Of a DNA stretch of 7,849 bases, positions 1 to 6,684 are shown in pieces. This stretch comes from Deltaproteobacteria bacterium. Lineage in GTDB: Bacteria; SAR324; NAC60-12. The stretch is taken from assembly GCA_002730365.1 (NCBI GenBank), contig PBZZ01000127.1:1-7849 (forward strand). Direction: 5' to 3'. Position 1 is the first letter of the stretch; every line of letters begins with the position of its first letter. The notes under the pieces are model-generated. The model was not told where the DNA came from and did not search any database. It worked only from the letters and a program-made list of their open reading frames with translations. The position numbers and the translations under genes were made by a program.

Positions 1-176
1 GAGTGGACAGGGACGTTGAGATGCTTCATCAGTGGAGGGAACTAAGCACGGAAAGAAGTGTTGTCATTTGAAGAAATTAACCTGTTGTGAGAAGTACCTG
101 CCCAGAAAAACGGGAGAAGTGATCAAAGAGTATGGCTAAATTTTTCTATAAATCCATTTTCATGTGAAACAACACA

Positions 177-274
177 GTGGCTGCTAGGCAATACGACTGC
201 AACGCTTGTCTCTGCTGAGAGCGCCGCGAAGGTGGCTGCTAGTTCCACTGGTAGTAGCCACGGAGTGAGACTCC
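177..274. repeat. Direct repeat and tandem hairpins
   Basis: GTGGCTGCTAG occurs at 177-187 and again at 232-242. The second copy pairs with TAGTAGCCAC (252-261) to form a 10-bp stem with one G-U pair and a 10-nt loop. It is followed at once by a second small hairpin, GGAGT-GAG-ACTCC (262-274). No T-tract follows, so it does not look like a simple terminator. It could be a structured RNA element or the remains of a repeat, but no known family is recognised. Confidence 0.35.
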
Positions 275-730
275 CAATAAGCGGGCCATGCGACGAATCT
301 GGAAGTACGAACGATGCTGCTCTATGAAGAGATAGCAACTCAGGGCGTCTGACCGAAAATAGACAAGGTTATTTTTTAGAATCTCTCGGTTCATCTCAGC
401 TTCAGGCAACTATTTTTGCAACTAGTGAATCCGCTCTTTTTCTTTGCTCAGGGCTTTCTTGCTAGCTCCTAAGAAAACTAACTCCACGGGCCCGCGCTTC
501 CTGTCGCCAGAACTGGATAGGGCCTGCCCAATTCCCAGTTGATGAGCCACCTCCGTACTCGTTCAGTAAGTCTATTTTTAACAACATCACGCTTAAATCC
601 TGCACTGAAATGACAGCGAGTTAGAATTTTAGAAATCATTACCCTAAACCGAATGTCAATGTGCCCTAATTTACTCTCCAATAAAATTGGGCAGAATCAG
701 CTAGATCAATTTGAGAATTTGGAGCTTTGC

Positions 731-751
731 AACACTCTGCAGTGTTATAAA
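731..751 (+). promoter_or_regulatory. Likely extended -10 promoter overlapping an inverted repeat
   Basis: TGTTATAAA (743-751) matches an extended -10 element (TG-n-TATAAT, five of six in the core) about 40 nt before the phosphodiesterase start. A convincing -35 is absent at the usual spacing, as is common for extended -10 promoters. The perfect inverted repeat AACACT-CTGC-AGTGTT (731-746) overlaps the upstream edge of the -10. A protein bound there would block the polymerase, so it is a possible operator. This rests on motif matching only. Confidence 0.35.
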
Positions 752-789
752 ATTTTTGTTGCCCTATACCTTCCGAACAGGAGATTAAG

Positions 790-2001
790 ATGAAACAGGG
801 TCTTTGGTGGCTGGTGTTGTGCTGGTTCTGTTTCAGTGCAGTCGAGTTGCTGGCAGTGGAGGCGATTCACCTTGGGCCGCGTCCCTTCTTTTTAGTTGGG
901 GACATGGATAATGGTCCACTGAAAGATAAATTGATTGCGTGCCAAGAGAAACTGGTAAGCAAGCAGGATTTTTCCATCGGGCATCGTGGAGCTGCTCTGC
1001 AGTTTCCCGAGCACACACGAGAATCCTATTTGGCAGCAGCACGGATGGGTGCTGGCATTATAGAATGTGACGTGACCTTCACCAAGGATCGCCATTTGGT
1101 TTGTCGGCATTCACAAGCAGATCTGCACACGACCACCGATATTTTGGCCCATCCTGATTTGGCGGCCAAGTGTACAGTGCCTTTCGAACCTGGAGATCAA
1201 GCCAGTGGTAAGAAAGCCAAGGTAGATTGCCGAACATCCGATCTAAGCTTGGCTGAATTTAAGCGCCTACAAGGAAAGATGGATGCAGCCAATCCATTTG
1301 CCAGCACTCCAGAAGAATACATGGGAGGAACCTCCAACTGGCGAACAGACCTCTATGCGACGCGAGGTACCTTGATGACCCATGCCGAGAGCATTGAGTT
1401 ACTAAAGGAACTTGGTGTGAAGTTCACTCCCGAATTGAAGTCTGCAAAAGTGGAGATGCCCTACGAAGGCGAGTTCAGCCAGCAGGATTATGCCCAAAAG
1501 CTGATTGAGGAATACAAAGCTGCCGGGGTTGCACCTAGTGATGTGTTCCCTCAGTCCTTTAGTCTGGGTGATGTTCTCTACTGGATTGAGCAGGAACCAG
1601 AGTTTGGCAAGCAGGCGGTCTATTTAGATGGTCGGACTTATCGTCCCAGCTTTCGCTCGTCGCTAGAGGATATGCAGGAGTTAGCAGAGCAGGGAGTACG
1701 TATTCTGGCACCACCTATTTACGCTTTGCTGGACGTTGGCGATGGAGAAATCGTGCCCTCAGCGTATGCACGTCAAGCACGTCAGGCAGGGATTGATTTG
1801 ATCACATGGACGCTGGAGCGCTCCGGACCGTTAATTGGAGGTGGTGGTTGGTACTATCAGACTGTGAAGGAAGGGATCAACAATGATGGGGACATGATGC
1901 AGGTGTTAGACGTGCTCGCACAGCAGGTTGGAGTGATCGGGGTCTTCAGTGATTGGCCCGCAACGACAACGTACTACGCTAATTGCATGAACCTGCCATA
2001 G
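790..2001 (+). CDS. Exported glycerophosphodiester phosphodiesterase family protein
   Basis: Predicted GDPD-family enzyme of 403 residues. The family hydrolyses glycerophosphodiesters to glycerol-3-phosphate and an alcohol, so a role in phospholipid head-group salvage is likely. The N-terminus is a signal peptide (K2, hydrophobic 4-22, likely cleavage after A25), placing the enzyme in the periplasm like GlpQ. The GDPD signature starts with HRG at 65-67. The active-site set is complete: H65, metal ligands E92 and D94 (ECD) and second catalytic H107, with the H+27, +29 and +42 spacing of characterised family members. E215 in TPELKS is the probable third metal ligand. ITWTLERS (338-345) and FSDWP (386-390) form the C-terminal barrel strands. 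An insertion around 120-200 makes it longer than minimal bacterial members. AGGAG at 779-783, 6 nt before ATG, supports the start. It stands alone, convergent with the next gene. The true substrate is not shown. Confidence 0.92.
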   Translation: MKQGLWWLVLCWFCFSAVELLAVEAIHLGPRPFFLVGDMDNGPLKDKLIACQEKLVSKQDFSIGHRGAALQFPEHTRESYLAAARMGAGIIECDVTFTKDRHLVCRHSQADLHTTTDILAHPDLAAKCTVPFEPGDQASGKKAKVDCRTSDLSLAEFKRLQGKMDAANPFASTPEEYMGGTSNWRTDLYATRGTLMTHAESIELLKELGVKFTPELKSAKVEMPYEGEFSQQDYAQKLIEEYKAAGVAPSDVFPQSFSLGDVLYWIEQEPEFGKQAVYLDGRTYRPSFRSSLEDMQELAEQGVRILAPPIYALLDVGDGEIVPSAYARQARQAGIDLITWTLERSGPLIGGGGWYYQTVKEGINNDGDMMQVLDVLAQQVGVIGVFSDWPATTTYYANCMNLP

Positions 2002-2012
2002 TTGCCCAACCC
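2000..2012 (+). repeat. 13-bp repeat copy 1 (AGTTGCCCAACCC)
   Basis: AGTTGCCCAACCC begins inside the stop codon of the phosphodiesterase gene. An identical copy lies directly after the stop codon of the PilZ gene (7081-7093). Both copies sit between a plus-strand gene and a convergent pentapeptide-repeat gene. The core GTTGCCCAAC is partly self-complementary (GTTG/CAAC), but its loop is too short for a stable hairpin. Confidence 0.5.
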
Positions 2013-2046
2013 GCTGATTTCTCTAGACAAGAGAGATTTTGGTGTT

Positions 2047-2101
2047 ACTCCTAGGGGGAGTCTTCAAAAAGGTTTCCCCCAATTCCATCCGATTTTCTTT
2101 T
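2047..2101. terminator. Possible terminator between convergent genes
   Basis: Two mutually exclusive stems are visible: ACTCC/GGAGT (2047-2051 with 2057-2061) and GGGGGA/TCCCCC (2054-2059 with 2075-2080). A T-rich run follows on the plus strand at 2093-2101, but not directly after the stem. The position between convergent stop codons fits a terminator, possibly serving both strands. It is not a textbook intrinsic terminator. Confidence 0.3.
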
Positions 2102-2790
2102 CAGCAATCCCGAACCGTTATTTCGCCATCTGGTAGAATTGTTCCGCAGAGCTTTGCGTAGTTCAGATCGGTTCCCTCCATCTTGACGTTGGTCAGGTTG
2201 GTACGCCGCATCTTTACTCCCCGTAGGTCGGCTGCGTTGAGGTTCACCCCGGTTAAATTAGCTTCATCCAAATTAGCTTCGAACAAGATGGCTCCGCTGA
2301 GATCGGCTCCTTCCAAGCGAGCATCTCGCAAGCTCGCTTCCTCTAGAGAAGTACCTCGAAGTTTGGCTCTTCTCAGGTTCGAGTTCCACAGTTCTACACC
2401 GCGCAGATTGGCTCCAGTTAGTTGGGCGCTTTCCAAATCAGTTTCTTCCAAATTCGCATCCAATAGGTCTGCACCACTGAAGTCTGCCTCCGTTAACTTC
2501 GCTCCCCGCAGTCGGGCTCGGCGTAGGTCGGTTCCACGCAATCTAGCCCCTTGGAGATTAGAAAAACTCAGGTCACTTCCTTCGAGGCCCATTCCACTAA
2601 GATCGGCTCCAACCAGGTTACAGCCTGGGCAGTCCTTGTTCTCCATCAATTTCACGAGATCATCTTGATTTAGAGCTATGGGTTGTTGAAGGAAGCTGCT
2701 CTGGCAAGCTCCCAAACTGACACTGATGATACCAAAGCAACTGAGGATCAGTGGGCGAATTCTGTATTGCCAACTTCTAGTGACGACCAT
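2101..2790 (-). CDS. Pentapeptide-repeat lipoprotein, cysteine-framed
   Basis: 229 residues. The N-terminus has R5, R10 and R12, a hydrophobic core, then the lipobox LGAC with C29 as lipidation site. Q at +2 suggests the outer membrane rather than the inner membrane. About 31 pentapeptides of the A(D/N)LxG type run from 58 to 214, predicting a right-handed quadrilateral beta-helix of about eight coils. The helix is framed by C54-P-G-C57 just before it, C215 (LCGT) at its end and the last residue C229, a plausible disulfide-capped arrangement in the periplasm. The start is secured by a near-perfect Shine-Dalgarno, AAGGAGGT (2797-2804 on the plus strand), 6 nt away. It is a diverged paralogue of the protein at 7162-7849. 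The gyrase-inhibitor function of cytosolic members (Qnr, MfpA) is not expected for an exported protein. Function unknown. Confidence 0.88.
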   Translation of the reverse strand: MVVTRSWQYRIRPLILSCFGIISVSLGACQSSFLQQPIALNQDDLVKLMENKDCPGCNLVGADLSGMGLEGSDLSFSNLQGARLRGTDLRRARLRGAKLTEADFSGADLLDANLEETDLESAQLTGANLRGVELWNSNLRRAKLRGTSLEEASLRDARLEGADLSGAILFEANLDEANLTGVNLNAADLRGVKMRRTNLTNVKMEGTDLNYAKLCGTILPDGEITVRDC

Positions 2791-2796
2791 TGGCGC

Positions 2797-2804
2797 ACCT
2801 CCTT
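2797..2804 (-). promoter_or_regulatory. Strong ribosome-binding site of the pentapeptide-repeat lipoprotein
   Basis: AAGGAGGT on the minus strand lies 6 nt before the ATG at 2790. It is complementary to the 16S rRNA 3' end over all eight bases, the strongest site in the window. It fixes the start codon and suggests high translation. Confidence 0.75.
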
Positions 2805-2852
2805 CCCTTTGAATCTTGCAAGTCTCTCAAATGAATTTGTTTTATTTTCATG

Positions 2853-2881
2853 ATGATGACTGAGGAGCGCAGAACCGTCAA
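2853..2881 (-). promoter_or_regulatory. Possible sigma-70 promoter for the lipoprotein gene
   Basis: On the minus strand TTGACG (2881-2876, five of six to the -35 consensus) and CATCAT (2858-2853, four of six to the -10) are separated by exactly 17 nt. They lie in the 225-nt divergent region shared with the operon starting at 3016. The -10 is weak, so this is tentative. For the plus-strand operon I found no convincing promoter pair; TTGACG at 2942-2947 lacks a good partner. Confidence 0.25.
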
Positions 2882-3015
2882 TGGATTCCAATCAATAAAC
2901 TGTTGAAATGACTTTGTACAGATTGGGACAAGGGGTGGTATTTGACGAAAATTCCTGCTACACCTGCGCTTTGTTCACAAGACACCTTGATAGTAGTTGA
3001 CAAGAAAAGGTACGC

Positions 3016-4007
3016 ATGAACTTTCGCATTGATGCCCTGCAGTACGCCAACTGGTCCGAGAAGATCTTTCGTCAACTCGCGAAGGTCGACTAGATGGGAT
3101 CCACGTGACGATCACCTACCACGAAAATTTTAGGGAAACCGTTCTGGTGCTGGAATCGTGGAATCGCTGGTTTGAGCGCTACCCAGATTTGATTTTCCAG
3201 GGATTTGAAGCAAGTGATTTGGAGAAGGCCCAACAGAGTAATCGAACAGCAATCTTCTTTGGATCACAGAATCCAAGTTGTATGGAAGACGACATCGGTC
3301 TGGTGGAGATTCTCCATCGCTTGGGTCTGCGCTTCATGCAGCTTAGTTACAATAACCAGTCACTGCTGGCGACCGGTTGCTATGAGCAGGAAGATCCTGG
3401 GTTGACGCGGATGGGACGTGAAGTAATCGAGGAGATGAACCGGGTGGGTTTAGTGATCGACATGAGTCACTCTGCGGAACGTTCAACTCTGGAAGTGATT
3501 GAACTTTCAAGCCGACCAATTGCCATTACTCACGCTAATCCAACCTTTTGGCATCCGGCACTGCGTAACAAGTCCGATCAGGTATTACGCTCTCTCGGTG
3601 AATCTAGGGGGATACTGGGTTTCTCACTTTATCCACATCATTTGAAAGAAGGGACCAACTGTACCAGAAGATCCTTCTGCGAGATGGTGGCCCAGACCGC
3701 TGAGTTGATGGGAGTGAACCAGATAGGGATAGGCTCAGACCTTTGCCAGGATCAACCGGACGAGATTGTGGAGTGGATGCGCAACGGACGCTGGACTAAA
3801 TCCTTGGATTACGGAGAAGGAAGCGCAAAGGCCCCTGGGTTTCCATCGATGCCAGAATGGTATCCAGACAACCGCGCTTTTGGCAGCTTGGCAGACGGCT
3901 TGCGGGAGGTAGGCTTTACAGAGGAGGAAGTCGCCGGCATTTTAGGAAACAACTGGGCACGGTTTTTTGCCGAGAGCTTCTCTACAAGAACGGGAGACGT
4001 CACGTGA
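3016..4007 (+). CDS. M19 (renal dipeptidase-like) family protein with a one-base frameshift
   Basis: The uninterrupted frame is 3105-4007 (GTG start, 300 residues). It begins inside the barrel and lacks a ribosome-binding site. Directly upstream, ATG 3016 (AAAAGG at 3005-3010) opens the missing N-terminus, with RIDALQYANW, but hits TAG at 3091. Adding one base near 3078 (CTC[C]GCGAAGG) joins the frames through REGRLDGIHVTITYHENF into a 330-residue protein, the usual family length. M19 enzymes are metal-dependent dipeptidases on a TIM barrel. Numbering from the GTG codon, H122 (IDMSH) and H143 (THANP) keep the 21-residue spacing of renal dipeptidase H198/H219, and D212 (GIGSD) matches D288. 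However, the HxD pair is replaced by L and Y, and the bridging Glu125 aligns with Q55. Classical dipeptidase activity is therefore doubtful. No signal peptide is seen, so it is probably cytoplasmic. It leads an operon and overlaps the next gene by 4 nt. Confidence 0.8.
3992..3996 (+). promoter_or_regulatory. Ribosome-binding site that decides the start of the 556-residue protein
   Basis: GGGAG lies 7 nt before GTG 4004, which overlaps the preceding stop as GTGA. It favours this start over ATG 3857, which has no comparable site and would add 49 low-complexity, Arg/Gly-rich residues read out of frame through the dipeptidase-like gene. Confidence 0.65.
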
Positions 4008-5674
4008 AGCCAATCGAGCAACCAGTTCTAGCAAGGTTCTATCGCTCTTCCGAACAGGTGATGCGCCTTACACGAATGGGCTGTAGTCACCCAACACGTC
4101 TCTCCTTTCTACGCCAATTGCTGCGACGTCTAAAGAAAGAAAATTGGAGCTTTGACCGTCCAGTCTGGCAGATCAACCAGCAAGGGGTCGGCCACGCCGT
4201 TTACCGAGCGCAAGGCCCTGAGCGCTGTTACTGCTTGGTGGCCTTCGCTCATGATCTTCCAGAGGAGATGCGCTCAGATAGGGTGATTGCAACTGCTTGG
4301 GATGCCACGTTCACTCTATTTGATGGCATTCCCAGCGCTGCTGATATCAAACGGTTAGAACGCAATGTTCCTCTACAAGAAGCAGGACGTATTTCAGCAA
4401 AGGAGCTATCGCTGAGTCGGGCTAATAGATCTGTAAAACTCTTTGAGTATATGGTGACAGAGTTGGCTCAAGGGCGTCAGCCCGAGCGTAGTCGTCTGGA
4501 GCAGACGGGTTATCTGATGCGTACTACGGCGGTCTATGGGACTGGTAAGTTTGGTGCAGCTGATCGGAGTACTTTGGTAGGTCGGCCAGAGATGCAAGCA
4601 CCTTTTCAAGCTGAAATGCTCTCTGTCTGGCTGATCCGAGCGTTCACAGTAGATCTTGTCGAGCATTTAGCTGCAGAGCAAGGAGGAGTGGAGGCAGTAA
4701 AGCTTGATCCTACATTACGCAGGTTGTTGGGAGTGGGCAACTCGACTGGTTTGGGCATGGCTCCCTTCCTAGTACGTCATCCGGTGCTGATTCATCATTG
4801 GTTTGCGGCTCGTGAAGAGGCGCTTGCTCGGGTACGTTCCCAACCCAATTTAACTCTGGCAACGCTTGAGCAATTTTGTGAAGCACTCAAGGCAGCAAAG
4901 GAAAATGCGATGCAGTGGCAGAGTGAACATCCATTGCAGGTAACCAAGTTGAAGGAACTTCGAAAAGGCTTGGGGAAGTTGCAGACATTTGTTCGTGAAG
5001 AGTGGGATTCAGCGCAAAAGTACCCGTGGAACACACTCTGGCAGTGGGGTGGGCTTGAACTCCCGATAGAAGCACAGGAGGCCTTGCTGGCTTTGTTATT
5101 GGAGCCGCATGGTGAGTTGATTGATGATCTAGGAGATCAGATGGCCATAGACGAAGAAGATGTTATCAAGGTCGATGGCCACCAATCAATTGGTGAGTTA
5201 AGAAAACATTTGTACAGTCACTTTGCCTGGGCGTTAGGGACGGATTATCAGCAACCAGAACAATGCGCTCGCTTTTGGTATGTATCAGAAGAAAAGCTGG
5301 AACCTCGCCTTGGGGAACGATACAGCGAACCTGGTGCTGAACGTGAACAGCCTCTGGACATTGGTCGCCAGGTAGCTGAACTCAACAATTTGCTTAAAGA
5401 ATGGTCTGACTGGACTCCAGTGGCCCACCTACTGTTGTTGCGTCCCGAGTTTCGTTCCATTGTCCGTCGGGTTCAGCTCTCTGCTCATTATCCTTTTGCT
5501 GAAATTCAAGAAAATCTCATTTCTGCTGAGATGCTACCCATCAATCTTTTACGTAGTAAACTCGCTTTTTTTGGAGCAACTCGCTTTGATCCTCGTTCTG
5601 ATCGCTGGGTTCGAATCAGCCTGTTTCAAGGAGAACCTTACCCAGATGAATTGAACCATGCAGATGTCTCCTGA
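4004..5674 (+). CDS. Conserved-looking protein of unknown function, 556 residues
   Basis: I do not recognise a named domain. From GTG 4004 it is 556 residues, soluble, with no signal peptide or membrane segment. Likely conserved blocks, judged by density of aromatic, Gly and charged residues, are RTTAVYGTGKFGAADR (173-188), PFQAEMLSVWLIRAF (200-214), VGNSTGLGMAPFLVRHP (244-260) with HHWFAARE following, and FWYVSEEKLEPRLGER (424-439). The Gly-rich VGNSTGLG stretch could bind a phosphate or cofactor, but it is not a Walker A motif. The middle (about 285-335) is helical and charged. It is translationally coupled to the M19-like gene by a GTGA overlap and overlaps the DUF3726 gene by 17 nt, so all three are probably made together and act in one process. 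I have an impression of similar unnamed proteins beside DUF3726 genes in marine bacteria, but cannot verify it. Confidence 0.85.
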   Translation: MKPIEQPVLARFYRSSEQVMRLTRMGCSHPTRLSFLRQLLRRLKKENWSFDRPVWQINQQGVGHAVYRAQGPERCYCLVAFAHDLPEEMRSDRVIATAWDATFTLFDGIPSAADIKRLERNVPLQEAGRISAKELSLSRANRSVKLFEYMVTELAQGRQPERSRLEQTGYLMRTTAVYGTGKFGAADRSTLVGRPEMQAPFQAEMLSVWLIRAFTVDLVEHLAAEQGGVEAVKLDPTLRRLLGVGNSTGLGMAPFLVRHPVLIHHWFAAREEALARVRSQPNLTLATLEQFCEALKAAKENAMQWQSEHPLQVTKLKELRKGLGKLQTFVREEWDSAQKYPWNTLWQWGGLELPIEAQEALLALLLEPHGELIDDLGDQMAIDEEDVIKVDGHQSIGELRKHLYSHFAWALGTDYQQPEQCARFWYVSEEKLEPRLGERYSEPGAEREQPLDIGRQVAELNNLLKEWSDWTPVAHLLLLRPEFRSIVRRVQLSAHYPFAEIQENLISAEMLPINLLRSKLAFFGATRFDPRSDRWVRISLFQGEPYPDELNHADVS

Positions 5675-6362
5675 GAACCAGCAAGTCTCAGCGGATTGTT
5701 GTCCTTCTAGTGACATTTGGTTTTCTCTGTCTGAACTCCAGCAGTTGGTAGTTAAGGCTGCCCGTGGTGCAGGTTATTGTTGGAGTGATGCGGAGGAAAT
5801 TGGCTGGGCTGCTGCTTGGTTGAGTAAGTTTGGTTTGCACTGTGGAGATTTTATGTTGAGCTTGATGCAGTCGAATCACCTGCAAGCTCCAAGACCAACT
5901 GCTCAACGTTGGAAAGGTAACTGTGGCCCACATTGTCCGTTACGCTGTGGACTGACACTGATGGATTTTGCCCAATTGCCTGAAGGATTGGACTCTTCCT
6001 CGCTGGTAATTGAGTCTATGATGGGTCTGCCCTGCTTTCTAGCATTTGCAGCACGAACTGCTCGACAGATTCAGCATCCACTGCAAATTCAGTGGGAGGA
6101 GCAGTCCCTGTTAGTGAATCAGGACGCTCAGCCTAGTTTAGAGATTGATCAGGTTTCAATGGAATTTGGGAAGGCAGTGGATGTGAGGATTACGCGTTCT
6201 AACTCGGACATGGTTTCTTTTGAGACAAAAAATCTCCAATATTGCGTGGGTGTGTCAAAGCAAATTCTTGAACAGTTGGAAGTCTTTGCTCATCAGACCT
6301 TGGTTCCTGCCTCGGATTTATCGCGACTCCGAGCCGGTGGTCACGATGATCCAACATCTTGA
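5658..6362 (+). CDS. DUF3726 family protein
   Basis: 234 residues from ATG 5658; ATG 5664 is an alternative start two codons on. Neither has a good Shine-Dalgarno, and both overlap the upstream gene, so translation is likely coupled to it. The N-terminal FSLSELQQLVVKAARGAGYCW (22-42) followed by DAEEIGWAAAWLSKFGL and the C-terminal QTLVPASDLSRL (213-224) match my recollection of DUF3726, a family of unknown function. No signal peptide or membrane helix is seen. A cysteine group C89-GPH-C93-PLR-C97 sits mid-protein, with further Cys at 14, 15, 41, 62, 126 and 196. It might bind a metal, but whether these are conserved cannot be seen here. It is the last gene of the three-gene operon. Confidence 0.82.
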   Translation: MQMSPENQQVSADCCPSSDIWFSLSELQQLVVKAARGAGYCWSDAEEIGWAAAWLSKFGLHCGDFMLSLMQSNHLQAPRPTAQRWKGNCGPHCPLRCGLTLMDFAQLPEGLDSSSLVIESMMGLPCFLAFAARTARQIQHPLQIQWEEQSLLVNQDAQPSLEIDQVSMEFGKAVDVRITRSNSDMVSFETKNLQYCVGVSKQILEQLEVFAHQTLVPASDLSRLRAGGHDDPTS

Positions 6363-6398
6363 ACTAGATTGCTAACAGGTTTGTTTGCCCACTTATTT

Positions 6399-6436
6399 GC
6401 GGTATTAGATTTCTGTTCTATAGAAGTGAGTACCGC
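6399..6436. repeat. Inverted repeat GCGGTA/TACCGC enclosing a palindrome
   Basis: GCGGTA (6399-6404) pairs with TACCGC (6431-6436). Between them lies the perfect 10-bp palindrome TTCTATAGAA (6416-6425), or alternatively a TTCT/AGAA stem (6411-6414 with 6422-6425). It starts 37 nt after the DUF3726 stop. It may end the operon transcript, but no U-tract follows. Confidence 0.4.
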
Positions 6437-6461
6437 TCAGAATTTCTGATCAAAATTGATC
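6437..6461. repeat. Two overlapping short inverted repeats
   Basis: TCAGAA-T-TTCTGA (6437-6449) is followed, with a 2-nt overlap, by GATCAA-AA-TTGATC (6448-6461). They directly abut the previous hairpin. Their size and compactness resemble dimeric regulator binding sites more than RNA stems. Confidence 0.4.
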
Positions 6462-6535
6462 TTGTGGCAACTCAAAGCGAGCGAATTTACTTGACTCGGA
6501 TATTGGTTCAATGGCAAAAATACTCTTCATCCTGT

Positions 6536-6575
6536 CATGATTGTTAAAAATAATAAATTAATCCCAACAATCATG
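6536..6575. repeat. Perfect 10-bp inverted repeat with an AT-rich spacer
   Basis: CATGATTGTT (6536-6545) and AACAATCATG (6566-6575) are exact reverse complements around a 20-nt, A/T-rich spacer. As DNA this is a split-operator geometry, with half-site centres 30 bp (about three helical turns) apart. As RNA it would be a long hairpin in the leader of the PilZ gene. Confidence 0.5.
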
Positions 6576-6593
6576 AGGTTGTGAGGCAACCTC
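6575..6593 (+). repeat. 7-bp hairpin GAGGTTG/CAACCTC
   Basis: GAGGTTG (6575-6581) pairs with CAACCTC (6587-6593) over the 5-nt loop TGAGG. It shares base 6575 with the end of the preceding 10-bp inverted repeat, so the two stems would stack or compete. No T-run follows, which argues against a terminator. It lies about 90 nt before the PilZ start. Confidence 0.45.
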
Positions 6594-6684
6594 TTCAACA
6601 GAAATCGAAGAAAAGACCCAAAATATCGCAAATTCAACAAGTACGACCAGCCTCCATTAAACAGCTATAGTCGGAGAAAAAAGG

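Larger units (their letters stand above)
1..789. other. Non-coding or unrecognised 5' region
   Basis: I cannot support a gene here. Two minus-strand open frames of about 70 residues (123-338 and 478-681) show no recognisable domain, signal peptide or good ribosome-binding site. An open plus-strand frame enters from the left edge and stops at 69-71; it could be the last 22 codons of an upstream gene, but nothing identifies it. The visible content is an 11-bp direct repeat with hairpins at 177-274, a short inverted repeat CCAAT-AAA-ATTGG at 678-690, and the promoter-like sequence just before the phosphodiesterase gene. A decayed gene remains possible. Confidence 0.45.
6363..6684. other. Palindrome-rich intergenic region upstream of the PilZ gene
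   Basis: This 322-nt AT-rich stretch has no open frame of note. It holds at least five separate inverted repeats, listed individually. It must contain the end of the three-gene operon and the promoter of the PilZ gene. I see no clear intrinsic terminator and no good -35/-10 pair. TATAGT at 6666-6671 is too close to the start codon to serve with the visible ribosome-binding site. No cyclic-di-GMP riboswitch core (GEMM) is recognised. Confidence 0.6.

Noticed and set aside
3..71. Possible C-terminal end of an upstream plus-strand gene
   Set aside because: Only 22 codons are visible and no family is recognisable, so it cannot be told from a chance open frame.
123..681. Two minus-strand open frames of 71 and 67 residues (123-338 and 478-681)
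   Set aside because: No recognisable domain, no good ribosome-binding site, and unremarkable composition. Frames of this length are expected by chance.
2183..2668. 161-residue plus-strand open frame rich in Arg, Ser, Leu and Pro
   Set aside because: It is exactly antisense to the pentapeptide-repeat lipoprotein. The repeat's codon periodicity keeps the opposite strand free of stops. It has no domain and no ribosome-binding site.
2101..2790. Qnr/MfpA-like gyrase-protecting function for the pentapeptide-repeat proteins
   Set aside because: Both proteins carry export signals and cysteine caps. Known gyrase-acting members are cytosolic and lack such signals.
3070..3110. Programmed ribosomal frameshift in the dipeptidase-like gene
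   Set aside because: No slippery heptamer, no internal Shine-Dalgarno at the right distance and no clear downstream structure; a simple one-base deletion explains the frames better.
3857..4003. ATG-initiated 49-codon extension of the 556-residue protein
   Set aside because: It lies wholly inside the dipeptidase-like gene, its residues look like out-of-frame reading, and GTG 4004 has a proper ribosome-binding site and the typical GTGA overlap.
6363..6684. Cyclic-di-GMP riboswitch in front of the PilZ gene
   Set aside because: Considered because of the c-di-GMP link and the hairpins, but the conserved GEMM core bases are not present and the stems do not match that layout.
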